The position numbers were made by a program, and so were the translations under genes. The notes beneath the pieces were generated by a model. It was not told the DNA's origin, ran no database searches, and saw only the letters and a list, made by a program, of their open reading frames with translations. This document shows positions 7,417 through 15,460 of a stretch of DNA of 37,739 nucleotides, piece by piece. Source of the DNA: Paludibacteraceae bacterium (GTDB lineage Bacteria; Bacteroidota; Bacteroidia; Bacteroidales; Paludibacteraceae); contig JAFSQV010000083.1 in assembly GCA_017446455.1 (NCBI GenBank), positions 1 to 37,739 on the forward strand, given 5' to 3'. The stretch's first letter is position 1, and every line of letters begins with the position of its first letter.

Positions 7417-9021
7417 ATGAAAGAATTAGATCTTACCAAGTATGGTATTAAGGGTGCGACCGTAATCGCCCACAACCCTTCTTACGAGTATCTGTTCGCT
7501 GAAGAGACCAAGCCGGAGCTCACAGGCTACGCTAAAGGTCAGAACACCGAACTGAACGCAGTAAACGTAATGACCGGTATCTACACCGGACGTTCGCCGA
7601 AGGACAAATACATTGTGATGGACGAGAACTCGAAGGACACCGTTTGGTGGACATCCGAGGGCTACAAGAACGACAACCATCCGATGTCGGAGGACGTTTG
7701 GGCAAAAGTAAAAGAGCTGGCTATCAAGGAGCTGAGCGGCAAGAACCGGTACGTAGTGGACGCTTTCTGCGGTGCTAACAAAGACACCCGCATGGCGGTT
7801 CGCTTCATCGTAGAGGTAGCTTGGCAGGCACACTTCGTAAAGAACATGTTCATCCAGCCGAGCGAGGAAGAGCTCGCTAACTTCGAGCCGGACTTCGTGA
7901 TTTACAACGCTTCCCTCGCTAAGGTAGAGAACTACAAAGAGCTCGGACTCAACTCCGAGACCTGTGTGGCTTTCAACACCACCAGCCGTGAGCAGGTAAT
8001 CCTCAACACCTGGTATGGCGGTGAGATGAAGAAAGGTATGTTCTCGATGATGAACTACTACCTGCCGCTGAAGGGTATCGCTTCGATGCACTGCTCGGCT
8101 AACACCGACATGGAGGGCAAGAACACCGCTATCTTCTTCGGTCTCTCTGGTACCGGTAAGACCACCCTCTCCACCGACCCGAAACGTCTGCTTATCGGTG
8201 ACGACGAGCACGGATGGGACGACCAGGGCGTGTTCAACTTCGAGGGCGGTTGCTACGCAAAAGTTATCAACCTCGACAAAGAGAGCGAGCCGGACATCTA
8301 CGCAGCTATCCGTCGTAACGCTCTCCTCGAGAACGTAACCGTAGACGAGAACGGCAAGATCGATTTCGCAGACAAGAGCGTAACCGAGAATACCCGCGTA
8401 TCGTATCCGATCAACCATATCGAGAAGATTGTTCGCCCGATCTCTGCAGGTCCTGCAGCTAAGAACGTGATCTTCCTCTCTGCTGACGCCTTTGGCGTTC
8501 TGCCTCCGGTATCCATCCTGACTCCGGAGCAAACGAAGTACTACTTCCTGAGCGGTTTCACCGCTAAGTTGGCAGGTACCGAGCGCGGCATCACCGAGCC
8601 GACCCCGACTTTCTCCGCTTGCTTCGGTCAGGCATTCTTGGAGCTCCATCCGACGAAATACGCTGAGGAACTCGTAAAGAAGATGGAGAAATCCGGCGCG
8701 AAGGCATACCTCGTTAACACCGGTTGGAACGGTACGGGCAAGCGTATCTCGATCCGCGACACCCGCGGTATCATCGACGCTATCCTGGGTGGTGACATCC
8801 TGACGGCTCCGACGAAGAAGATTCCGTTCTTCAACTTCGAGGTTCCGACGGCGCTGCCGGGCGTAGATCCTGCTATCCTCGATCCGCGTGACACCTACAA
8901 GGACGCTGCTGAGTGGGAAGTGAAGGCAAAAGACCTCGCAGCCCGCTTCATCAAGAACTTTGATAAGTACACCTCTAACGAGGCTGGTAAGGCACTCGTA
9001 GCTGCCGGTCCTCAACTCTGA
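7417..9021 (+). CDS. pckA: phosphoenolpyruvate carboxykinase (ATP)
   Basis: A 534-residue cytoplasmic enzyme (oxaloacetate + ATP = PEP + ADP + CO2). Clear motifs: [12 protein letters not shown] near residue 50, the P-loop [22 protein letters not shown] for metal and substrate, and FSACFGQAF. The length is typical of the ATP-dependent family. In gut Bacteroidales it usually works toward oxaloacetate on the route to succinate and propionate; direction here is inference. The open frame starts at 7354, but ATG at 7417 ([13 protein letters not shown]) fits the family and the promoter. Highly biased codons (AAG, GTA, ATC) suggest strong expression. Mrp/ApbC follows after one base. Confidence 0.97.
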   Translation: MKELDLTKYGIKGATVIAHNPSYEYLFAEETKPELTGYAKGQNTELNAVNVMTGIYTGRSPKDKYIVMDENSKDTVWWTSEGYKNDNHPMSEDVWAKVKELAIKELSGKNRYVVDAFCGANKDTRMAVRFIVEVAWQAHFVKNMFIQPSEEELANFEPDFVIYNASLAKVENYKELGLNSETCVAFNTTSREQVILNTWYGGEMKKGMFSMMNYYLPLKGIASMHCSANTDMEGKNTAIFFGLSGTGKTTLSTDPKRLLIGDDEHGWDDQGVFNFEGGCYAKVINLDKESEPDIYAAIRRNALLENVTVDENGKIDFADKSVTENTRVSYPINHIEKIVRPISAGPAAKNVIFLSADAFGVLPPVSILTPEQTKYYFLSGFTAKLAGTERGITEPTPTFSACFGQAFLELHPTKYAEELVKKMEKSGAKAYLVNTGWNGTGKRISIRDTRGIIDAILGGDILTAPTKKIPFFNFEVPTALPGVDPAILDPRDTYKDAAEWEVKAKDLAARFIKNFDKYTSNEAGKALVAAGPQL

Positions 9022-9022
9022 T

Positions 9023-10066
9023 TTGTATCCTCAACAAGTCATAGAAGCCCTGCGCCATGTGCGCTATCCGGGGACAGGTAAAGATTTGATAGAGAGCGGG
9101 ATGCTCGAAGACGATATTCGTATATCGGGTTTCGAGATCTCGTTCTCGCTTATCTTCCAAAAGGATAATGATCCCTTCCTCAAATCCGTGGTCAAAGCTA
9201 CGGAGACGGCTTTGCGTACCTATATCGACCCGAATATCGTGCCGCATATCCATACGAAGTTCGTCAAGCAGAATCTTGCGCCTACGGAGGAGAAACATCC
9301 GTCCCTACATGCAAAGCATGTCATCGCTATTCATAGCGGCAAGGGCGGAGTAGGGAAATCCACCGTGACAGCCAATCTGGCGGTGGCATTGGCGCAGCAG
9401 GGTTATCGCGTCGGACTGCTTGACGCCGATATTCACGGTCCTTCGATGCCGAAGATGTTCCATACCGAGGATTGTCGGCCTTTCTCCGTAGAGGAAGACG
9501 GCCGCACGCTTATTGAACCCATCGAGCAGTATGGCGTGAAGATGCTCTCGATCGGTTTCTTCGTCGATCCTAACCAGGCCGTTATCTGGCGCGGCGGTAT
9601 GGCGTCGAACGCTATCAAACAACTCATCGAAGATGCCCATTGGGGCGAACTCGATTATTTCCTTATTGACCTTCCGCCCGGCACGAGCGATATTCATTTA
9701 ACCCTGATTTCATCGGTACAATTGACCGGTGTCATCGTCGTCACGACCCCGCAACCGGTGGCCCTCGTCGATGCGCGCAAAGGAGTGGAGATGTTCCGCA
9801 ACGAGAAAGTGAACGTACCCATCCTCGGTCTGATTGAGAACATGGCGTGGTTCACGCCCGCCGAACTGCCGGAAAACAAATATTATATCTTCGGCAAAGA
9901 CGGAGGCAAAGAACTGGCGGCGGAACTGAATATCCCGCTCTTAGGCCAGATACCGCTCGTACAGTCTATCCGCGAAGGCGGAGATGAAGGTACTCCTATC
10001 GCCCTGCAAACGGGTCATCCTGCCGCTGCGGCTTTTGAAACGATATGTCGCGCACTACAGAACTAG
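9023..10066 (+). CDS. Mrp/ApbC family iron-sulfur cluster carrier ATPase
   Basis: A 347-residue protein. The N-terminal MIP18/DUF59 domain (1-85) has RYPGTGKDLIESGMLEDDI; the C-terminal deviant-Walker ATPase has GKGGVGKST (106-114), LLDADIHGPSMPKM and DLPPGTSDIHL. Such proteins deliver Fe-S clusters to apo-enzymes. The C-terminal CxxC of many homologues is absent (WFTPAELPENKYYIF takes its place). The start is TTG at 9023, one base after the pckA stop; it gives the correct MIP18 N-terminus and no ATG occurs before residue 27. Overlap with the MATE gene is 22 bp. Confidence 0.92.
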   Translation: MYPQQVIEALRHVRYPGTGKDLIESGMLEDDIRISGFEISFSLIFQKDNDPFLKSVVKATETALRTYIDPNIVPHIHTKFVKQNLAPTEEKHPSLHAKHVIAIHSGKGGVGKSTVTANLAVALAQQGYRVGLLDADIHGPSMPKMFHTEDCRPFSVEEDGRTLIEPIEQYGVKMLSIGFFVDPNQAVIWRGGMASNAIKQLIEDAHWGELDYFLIDLPPGTSDIHLTLISSVQLTGVIVVTTPQPVALVDARKGVEMFRNEKVNVPILGLIENMAWFTPAELPENKYYIFGKDGGKELAAELNIPLLGQIPLVQSIREGGDEGTPIALQTGHPAAAAFETICRALQN

Positions 10067-11400
10067 GTATAGCACCGGTAAATAAACTGCTTTTCCAGTA
10101 TGCCATGCCCGCCATCATTGCGATGACGGCTACCTCGCTGTATAACATCGTCGACTCGATTTATATCGGTCATGGCTGCGGTGCGTTGGCCTTTGGTGCG
10201 TTGACCGTCGCCAAACCCTTCATGGATATTTGTGCGGCCTTCGGTAGCCTCGTGGGCGTGGGTGCATCGTCGTTGTTGGCGATTTACTTAGGTCAGAAAG
10301 ACTACGAGAAAGCTAACCGCGTCTTAGGCAATGTCATCGTGATGAACGTGATTCTCTCGGCGATCGTCATGGCGGTGGGACTGATCTGGTTAGACCCTAT
10401 CCTCTATGCCTTCGGTGCGAGCGCAGACACCATTGGCTATGCGCATGAGTACATGGAGATTATCCTCTACGGAAACATCCTCACGCATATCTATTTTGGC
10501 CTCAACGCCATGCTTCGTTCGGCCGGTCATCCGCGCTTCTCGATGACGGCTACGATCGTGGCGGTAATAGTAAATATCATCCTCGATCCGCTTTTTATTT
10601 TCGGTATGGAAATGGGTGTTCGGGGTGCTGCTTTGGCTACCGTCATCAGTCAGGGGATCGCGGTCGTTTGGCAGTTCACCAAATTCATGAATAAGAACGA
10701 ATTAGTTCGATTTCATCGGGGAATTTGGCGACTTAACAAGGAGATTACTTTCCGTGCTTTGGCGATCGGTATGTCGCCGTTCTTGTATAACATCGCCCAC
10801 TGTTTTGTGGTCATCATTATCAACAACCAGTTGAAGCATTTCGGAGGCGATATGGCGATTGCTTCTTATGGTGTTATCAACCGCTTGACCTTCGTTTTCG
10901 CGATGATGGTGATGGGCCTCAATCAGGGTATGCAACCGATCGCCGGATACAACTACGGCGCGAAGAAATACGACCGCATGTTACAGTCGTTTTACCTCAC
11001 CGCGCTGTATGCTACCGGCGTGATGGGCATCGTCTTTTTCTTGGGCGAATGCTGTCCGGAAATCGTGACGCGCATGTTCACCCATGACCCTGTGCTCGTG
11101 GCGCAGACCATCAAACCGATGCGTATCATATGCTCCTCGATGCTCATCATTGGTTTTCAGATGGTGACGGGTAACCTCTTTACCTCTATCGGCAGAGCCG
11201 GCAAAGCGATCTTCCTCAGCCTCACGCGCCAAGTGCTCTATCTGATACCGCTCGTGCTCTGGATGCCGACGCTCTTTATGGATCCCATCGACGGCGTTTG
11301 GTGGGCTATCCCGGCAAGCGACACCCTCTCTGCCATCACGGCAATCATCATTCTTTTGCTCTCCCGCCGCAGTTTGCATATGCAAATGCAGGCAGAATAA
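10045..11400 (+). CDS. MATE family efflux transporter
   Basis: A 451-residue inner-membrane protein with about twelve transmembrane helices in two similar halves. MATE features are seen: SLYNIVDSIYIGHGCG in the first helix pair, PFMDICAAFGSLVGVGASSLLAIYLG, LNAMLRSAGHPRFSM and the second-half MNQGMQPIAGYNYG-like block (GLNQGMQPIAGYNYGA). It would export cationic compounds or metabolites by Na+ or H+ antiport; the substrate is unknown. It starts at ATG 10045 inside the end of the ApbC gene, so the two are co-translated. Confidence 0.93.
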   Translation: MSRTTELGIAPVNKLLFQYAMPAIIAMTATSLYNIVDSIYIGHGCGALAFGALTVAKPFMDICAAFGSLVGVGASSLLAIYLGQKDYEKANRVLGNVIVMNVILSAIVMAVGLIWLDPILYAFGASADTIGYAHEYMEIILYGNILTHIYFGLNAMLRSAGHPRFSMTATIVAVIVNIILDPLFIFGMEMGVRGAALATVISQGIAVVWQFTKFMNKNELVRFHRGIWRLNKEITFRALAIGMSPFLYNIAHCFVVIIINNQLKHFGGDMAIASYGVINRLTFVFAMMVMGLNQGMQPIAGYNYGAKKYDRMLQSFYLTALYATGVMGIVFFLGECCPEIVTRMFTHDPVLVAQTIKPMRIICSSMLIIGFQMVTGNLFTSIGRAGKAIFLSLTRQVLYLIPLVLWMPTLFMDPIDGVWWAIPASDTLSAITAIIILLLSRRSLHMQMQAE

Positions 11401-11416
11401 TCTTTTCTGAAATAGA

Positions 11417-11439
11417 ATATATATACTCTGTATATATAT
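11417..11439. promoter_or_regulatory. AT-only palindrome upstream of the 11522 operon
   Basis: ATATATATAC (11417-11426) and GTATATATAT (11430-11439) are perfect inverted repeats around TCT. It sits 17 bp past the MATE stop and about 22 bp before the -33 box at 11461. It may be an operator, a DNA-melting site or an RNA hairpin ending the MATE transcript. Confidence 0.55.
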
Positions 11440-11460
11440 GCAAATTGTTGTGTTTTTATA

Positions 11461-11492
11461 TTTGCATATATCGGATTTTTTTTGTACCTTTG
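11461..11492 (+). promoter_or_regulatory. promoter of the ten-gene plus-strand block
   Basis: TTTG (11461-11464), 20 nt, then TACCTTTG (11485-11492): perfect. Transcription should begin near 11498 and reach ATG 11522 after about 24 nt. It is the only clear promoter I could place for the next 15 kb of tightly packed genes. Confidence 0.88.
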
Positions 11493-11521
11493 CGCCCGGT
11501 TTTGAATAAATTCAAAAAGTT

Positions 11522-12070
11522 ATGATATACCGATTTACTTTTTCGTGTGAGGAAGGTGATCCTGCTTTCCGCCGCGTGTTTGAGGCAGACGCCGATGCTA
11601 CGTTTCTGCAGTTGCACGAAGCGATCCTGAAGAGTGTGGGCTATCCCGATGATCAGATGACGTCGTTCTTCCTGTGCAATGACGAGTGGGAGAAAGGCCA
11701 GGAGGTGACGCTCGTAGAGATGGATTCGAACTTCGAGTATGACAACATGGTGATGAACGAGACGCGCCTCAGCGACTTGATTGAAGAGGTAGGCCAGCGC
11801 TTGATCTATATCTTCGATCCGATGTTCGAGCGTTATTTCTTCGGCAGTCTCAAGGAGATCAAGCCGGGCAGCATGAACGGCGTAGAGTGCGTGGAGAGCA
11901 AGGGTAAAGCCCCGAAGCAATTGAAGAGCGATGATCCCTTAGCCGTCGGCGGCAAAGGCGGAGACGATGACTTTATGTTCGATGACGAGTTCAAGGATGA
12001 GTATGACTTGGGCGACATCGACATGGAGGGTTTCCAAGACCTCAGCTTTGACGACGGAACAATGTTCTAA
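11522..12070 (+). CDS. plasmid pRiA4b ORF-3-like family protein
   Basis: A 182-residue protein. The N-terminal two thirds has the pRiA4b ORF-3 pattern: MIYRFTFSCEEGDPAFRRVFEADADATFLQLHEAI, then DEWEKGQEVTLVEMD and LIYIFDPMFERYF. The last third is strongly acidic (KSDDPLAVGGKGGDDDFMFDD...), a tail seen in Bacteroidales relatives. Its biochemical role is not known. It is the first gene behind the promoter at 11461-11492, with miaA starting 9 bp after its stop. Despite the family name there is no plasmid or transposon sign here. Confidence 0.8.
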   Translation: MIYRFTFSCEEGDPAFRRVFEADADATFLQLHEAILKSVGYPDDQMTSFFLCNDEWEKGQEVTLVEMDSNFEYDNMVMNETRLSDLIEEVGQRLIYIFDPMFERYFFGSLKEIKPGSMNGVECVESKGKAPKQLKSDDPLAVGGKGGDDDFMFDDEFKDEYDLGDIDMEGFQDLSFDDGTMF

Positions 12071-12079
12071 CCGGTTTTT

Positions 12080-13003
12080 GTGAAGACCCTTCTGCTTATA
12101 CTAGGTCCGACGGGTGTCGGAAAGACCGAACTGGCGCTGCGTGTAGCTCAGCGGTACGGTTGTCCGATCGTCAGTTGCGACAGCCGTCAGATCTTTCGCG
12201 AGATACCTATCGGCACGGCAGCGCCTACGGCGGAAGAACAGCAGCGCGTGAAGCATTATTTCGTGGGCGAGCGCTCGATAGAAGAGGATTACAATGCCGG
12301 GCAGTACGAGCGGGATGCGCTACAACTGTTAGCCACCCTCTTCGCGCAACATGAGGTGGTGGTGATGACCGGTGGGTCGATGCTATACGCCGATGCGGTA
12401 TGCAAAGGTTTGGACGACCTGCCCTCCGTTCCTCCTTTCGTACGCGCGGACGTGCAGCGCGAGTACGAGACCAAAGGTCTGGCGTGGTTGCAAAGCGAGG
12501 TGCAGCGTCTCGATCCCGCATATTGGGTGGAAGTGGACCAACAGAACCCGGCGCGATTGGCGCACTGCGTAGAGTTATGCCGCGTGACGGGAAAACCCTA
12601 TAGCGCACTGCGCTCCCATACCACCAAAGCGCGTCCGTTCCGTATCCTGAAGATTGGTCTGGACCGCCCTCGCGCAGAACTATACGCGCGCGTAGACGAC
12701 CGCGTGAAGCAGATGATGGAGGCGGGACTGCTGGAGGAAGCCAAAGCCGTCTATCCGAAGCGAGCTCTGAACAGTCTGCAGACGGTGGGTTACAAAGAGT
12801 TGTTCGCCTATCTGGATGGGGAGTATGACCTCGACCGGGCGATAGAACTGATACAGCAAAACTCGCGTCATTATGCCAAGCGTCAGTTGACGTGGTTTCG
12901 GCGCGACAACGAGATACATTGGTTGAATGCTAATGATGATTATGAGAAAAACAGCGATAGTATTGATGGTTTGCTGCGCGCTGGTAGCGTGCAAGAAGAA
13001 TAG
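12080..13003 (+). CDS. miaA: tRNA dimethylallyltransferase
   Basis: A 307-residue enzyme that adds dimethylallyl to A37 of tRNAs reading UNN codons. Motifs: P-loop GPTGVGKTE (about 8-16), CDSRQIFREIPIGTAAP, GGSMLYADAVCKGLDDLP, and LNSLQTVGYKELFAYLDGE with RQLTWFRRD near the end. The start is GTG at 12080, giving MKTLLLILGPTGVGK; no ATG fits. The last 20 residues (NDDYEKNSDSIDGLLR...) look like a tail created by overlap: the same DNA codes in another frame for the signal peptide of the next gene (62-bp overlap). Confidence 0.94.
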   Translation: MKTLLLILGPTGVGKTELALRVAQRYGCPIVSCDSRQIFREIPIGTAAPTAEEQQRVKHYFVGERSIEEDYNAGQYERDALQLLATLFAQHEVVVMTGGSMLYADAVCKGLDDLPSVPPFVRADVQREYETKGLAWLQSEVQRLDPAYWVEVDQQNPARLAHCVELCRVTGKPYSALRSHTTKARPFRILKIGLDRPRAELYARVDDRVKQMMEAGLLEEAKAVYPKRALNSLQTVGYKELFAYLDGEYDLDRAIELIQQNSRHYAKRQLTWFRRDNEIHWLNANDDYEKNSDSIDGLLRAGSVQEE

Positions 13004-13946
13004 TGTGTCGTTCTCCTATTCGCCTTCGTCTCCCAAAGCCGGTGAGACGGTGACGTTCTATAACCACTCGGAGTCCGGAGAGGACTGGAGTTGGTCTTTT
13101 GGAGACGGCGCCACGTCGGCGACTAAAGCGCCGGCGCATGTGTACAAACAACCCGGCACGTACCACGTCACCCTGATGGTGGATAACAATAAGTCCTGGC
13201 GTGCGGCGCAGGATATCACGGTGTACGACACCGTTCCTTCGTTCGCAGCCTCGGACACGTCTTTTGTGATTTACAAGGACTACACCTTCACGGCGAGCGT
13301 CTATAACCCCTACAACTACAAGTTGGCGTACGAATGGATTCTGAAGGACTCCATCGTGAGCGTGAACGGCGGAACGCTTAAGTGCTATTTCTCTCGTCCG
13401 AATGACTCGGCGTATATCACGCTGCGTCTCTCGATCAACAATGCGTCGATGGATATCACTCGTGCGTTCTATATTGCGGATCGCCAAACCAATTCGATGC
13501 TCTTCCGCACGAACGCCGGCGACTATCGTCAGCGTATCTTCGGCGAGCGCGCAGAGGACTATACACCGACGACGGACAGCGAACTGCTGGATATCGAGCA
13601 GGATGTAGAGCAGTGGTATAATGACAGCACCTTCCGTCTGACCGACTTGGCGGTGACCTTCCCCGGTATAGAGGGCTTTAAGATTGCCAACCGCAAGATC
13701 TATTATCGCGCCAACGGGCTGTGGGTGGCCAATATTGATGGCGCGTATAAGGTACAGATAGACGACACGCCTTGCGCGGCGATGACGCTTGATACGAAGG
13801 ACAGCCGTATCTATTGGGCGAATGCCGAAGGCGTATGGTATATGCCGTTTGTGGGATCGGATAACAATAAGTTCGTCACCACGCCGACCCAACTGAATAA
13901 ACTGAAAAACGTAACTAAAATAGCCGCAGATGCGGAACCAAAATGA
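12942..13946 (+). CDS. PKD-domain lipoprotein
   Basis: A 334-residue predicted lipoprotein. The signal peptide MRKTAIVLMVCCALVAC ends in the lipobox LVAC. A PKD domain follows at about residues 22-93, with the diagnostic WSFGDG and HVYKQPGTYHVTLMV. The C-terminal half has propeller-like strands (IYYRANGLWVANIDG, IYWANAEGVWYMP). It is probably anchored in the outer membrane or periplasm and binds protein or glycan; no catalytic residues are seen. ATG 12942 is chosen over ATG at 12927, 12933 and 12936 because it puts RK next to the hydrophobic core. It overlaps miaA by 62 bp and the glycogen synthase by 4 bp (ATGA). Confidence 0.85.
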   Translation: MRKTAIVLMVCCALVACKKNSVSFSYSPSSPKAGETVTFYNHSESGEDWSWSFGDGATSATKAPAHVYKQPGTYHVTLMVDNNKSWRAAQDITVYDTVPSFAASDTSFVIYKDYTFTASVYNPYNYKLAYEWILKDSIVSVNGGTLKCYFSRPNDSAYITLRLSINNASMDITRAFYIADRQTNSMLFRTNAGDYRQRIFGERAEDYTPTTDSELLDIEQDVEQWYNDSTFRLTDLAVTFPGIEGFKIANRKIYYRANGLWVANIDGAYKVQIDDTPCAAMTLDTKDSRIYWANAEGVWYMPFVGSDNNKFVTTPTQLNKLKNVTKIAADAEPK

Positions 13947-15460
13947 CACAACCGGATTATATTTTTGAGACCTCATGGGAAGTATGTAACCGCGTAGGAG
14001 GTATCTACGCCGTGTTGAGTACGCGCGCAGCGAGTATGCAAGCCGAGCACCCGGATAAGGTGTTTTTCTTCGGACCCGATTTCGGAGCGCACAGCGATAT
14101 TTATTTTCGCGAAGAGAAAGGATTGTTAAAGGGATGGAAAGCGCCGGCAGAGATTCCGGTGCGTATCGGCCGATGGGATGTGCCGGGCACTCCGATAGCG
14201 ATCCTATTGAAGTTCGATGCCTTATGGGCGCGTAAGGATGCTATTTACGGATGGGCATGGAGTCTGTTTAAAGTCCAGAGTCACGCAGCCTATGGCGACT
14301 ACGACGAGAGTTGCATGTTCGGCTACGCCGCCGGCATGGTGATGGAGAGTCTCTACCATCATCTGAGTCCTCGGAATACTCGGAAAACTCAGAATCTTCC
14401 GAATTTCTGCGCCCACGCTAACGAGTGGCAAACGGCCTTCTCGATCTTCTATCTGCGCGACCATTGCCCGAAGATCGCGACCCTCTTTACGACGCACGCC
14501 ACAGGTATCGGACGCTCGATTGCCGGTAATGGCAAACCGCTCTACGACTATTTCCACGCCTATAACGGCGACCAGATGGCGGCGGAACTGAACATGGTGA
14601 GCAAGCACTCGGTAGAGAAACAAGCGGCATATTGGGCGGACTGCTTCACAACAGTCAGCTCTATTACCGCGCGCGAGTGCGAGCAGCTTCTGGATAAGAA
14701 AGTGGATATCGAGACCCCGAATGGTTTTGAGTCGAAATTCGTGCCGAAGGCAACAGAGTTTGAGATCAAGCGCAAGGAGTCCCGCGAAGTTTTGCGTACC
14801 GTCGCTGGCGAGATATTAGGCGGAGTCGTTCCGCAGAATGCTTTACTAATCGGCATTTCGGGGCGACTGGAGATGAAAAACAAAGGAATAGACGTCTTCG
14901 CAGAAGCGCTAGACCGGTTAGCACAGAAGATTTACCATAGCGACCAACCCGAGCGCGAGGTGGTAGCGTTTGTGATGATTCCGTATTTGGATCGTGCGCC
15001 GGCGCGCAAGGGAAAAGTGAGTGCGGTGTTTGTGCCGTATTATTTGGACGGTCATGATCCGCTCTTCGGCAAGACGTATTACGACCTGCTGATGGGTTTG
15101 GATATCACGGTTTTCCCGAGTTATTACGAGCCTTGGGGCTATACGCCGCTGGAGAGTTGTGCCTTCCATGTGCCGACTATCACCACCAGTCTGGCGGGCT
15201 TTGGTGCATGGGCTTCGCAGCAGAAACAACCGAGCGGTGTGGTAGTGATTGAGCGGACGGATAGTAACTTCAATCAGGTGGCGGAAGATATCGCGGATAC
15301 CCTTTTGCGTTTCGATCGCTTGTCGAAAGAAGAGAAGGCCGAAGTGCGCAAGTGTGCGGCGGCGACAGCCAAGAAGGCCGATTGGAAGCATTTCTTTAAG
15401 TATTACCGCAAGGCGTATGAAATCGCCCTGAATAAGCGGGATAAAAGGTTAAGTATATGA
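13943..15460 (+). CDS. glycogen synthase, GT3-like
   Basis: A 505-residue glycosyltransferase of the GT-B fold resembling eukaryote-type glycogen synthase, the form found in Bacteroidales. Visible are FETSWEVCNRVGGIYAVLST at the N-terminus (the KVGG-like donor loop), HANEWQTAF, TTHATGIGRSIAG, TPNGF, GRLEMKNKGIDV and the C-terminal FPSYYEPWGYTPLESCAFHVPTI, with the catalytic-type Glu. It elongates alpha-1,4-glucan from a nucleotide sugar. No other glycogen gene is nearby. A five-nonamer array (14362-14406) is read in an unusual frame as SPRNTRKTQNLPNF just before HANEWQ. Both ends overlap neighbours by 4 bp (ATGA). Confidence 0.9.
   Translation: MTQPDYIFETSWEVCNRVGGIYAVLSTRAASMQAEHPDKVFFFGPDFGAHSDIYFREEKGLLKGWKAPAEIPVRIGRWDVPGTPIAILLKFDALWARKDAIYGWAWSLFKVQSHAAYGDYDESCMFGYAAGMVMESLYHHLSPRNTRKTQNLPNFCAHANEWQTAFSIFYLRDHCPKIATLFTTHATGIGRSIAGNGKPLYDYFHAYNGDQMAAELNMVSKHSVEKQAAYWADCFTTVSSITARECEQLLDKKVDIETPNGFESKFVPKATEFEIKRKESREVLRTVAGEILGGVVPQNALLIGISGRLEMKNKGIDVFAEALDRLAQKIYHSDQPEREVVAFVMIPYLDRAPARKGKVSAVFVPYYLDGHDPLFGKTYYDLLMGLDITVFPSYYEPWGYTPLESCAFHVPTITTSLAGFGAWASQQKQPSGVVVIERTDSNFNQVAEDIADTLLRFDRLSKEEKAEVRKCAAATAKKADWKHFFKYYRKAYEIALNKRDKRLSI
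14362..14406 (+). repeat. five-unit nonamer array in the glycogen synthase gene
   Basis: Units are TCTGAGTCC, TCGGAATAC, TCGGAAAAC, TCAGAATCT and TCCGAATTT, 45 bp. The gene reads it one base out of phase relative to obg, tsaC and the asmA-like gene, giving Arg/Thr/Asn-rich instead of Ser/Glu-rich sequence. That argues the repeat is conserved as DNA, not as protein. Confidence 0.75.

Noticed and set aside
7426-9015. 529-codon minus-strand frame under pckA
   Set aside because: Mirrors the highly biased pckA codons exactly; no motif.
11522-12070. Mobile-element origin for the pRiA4b ORF-3-like gene
   Set aside because: The family name comes from a plasmid, but there is no transposase, terminal repeat or odd composition here, and the gene sits in a packed chromosomal operon.
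12930-13976. 348-codon minus-strand frame under the PKD lipoprotein
   Set aside because: Antisense to a gene with a good PKD motif and lipobox; no features of its own.
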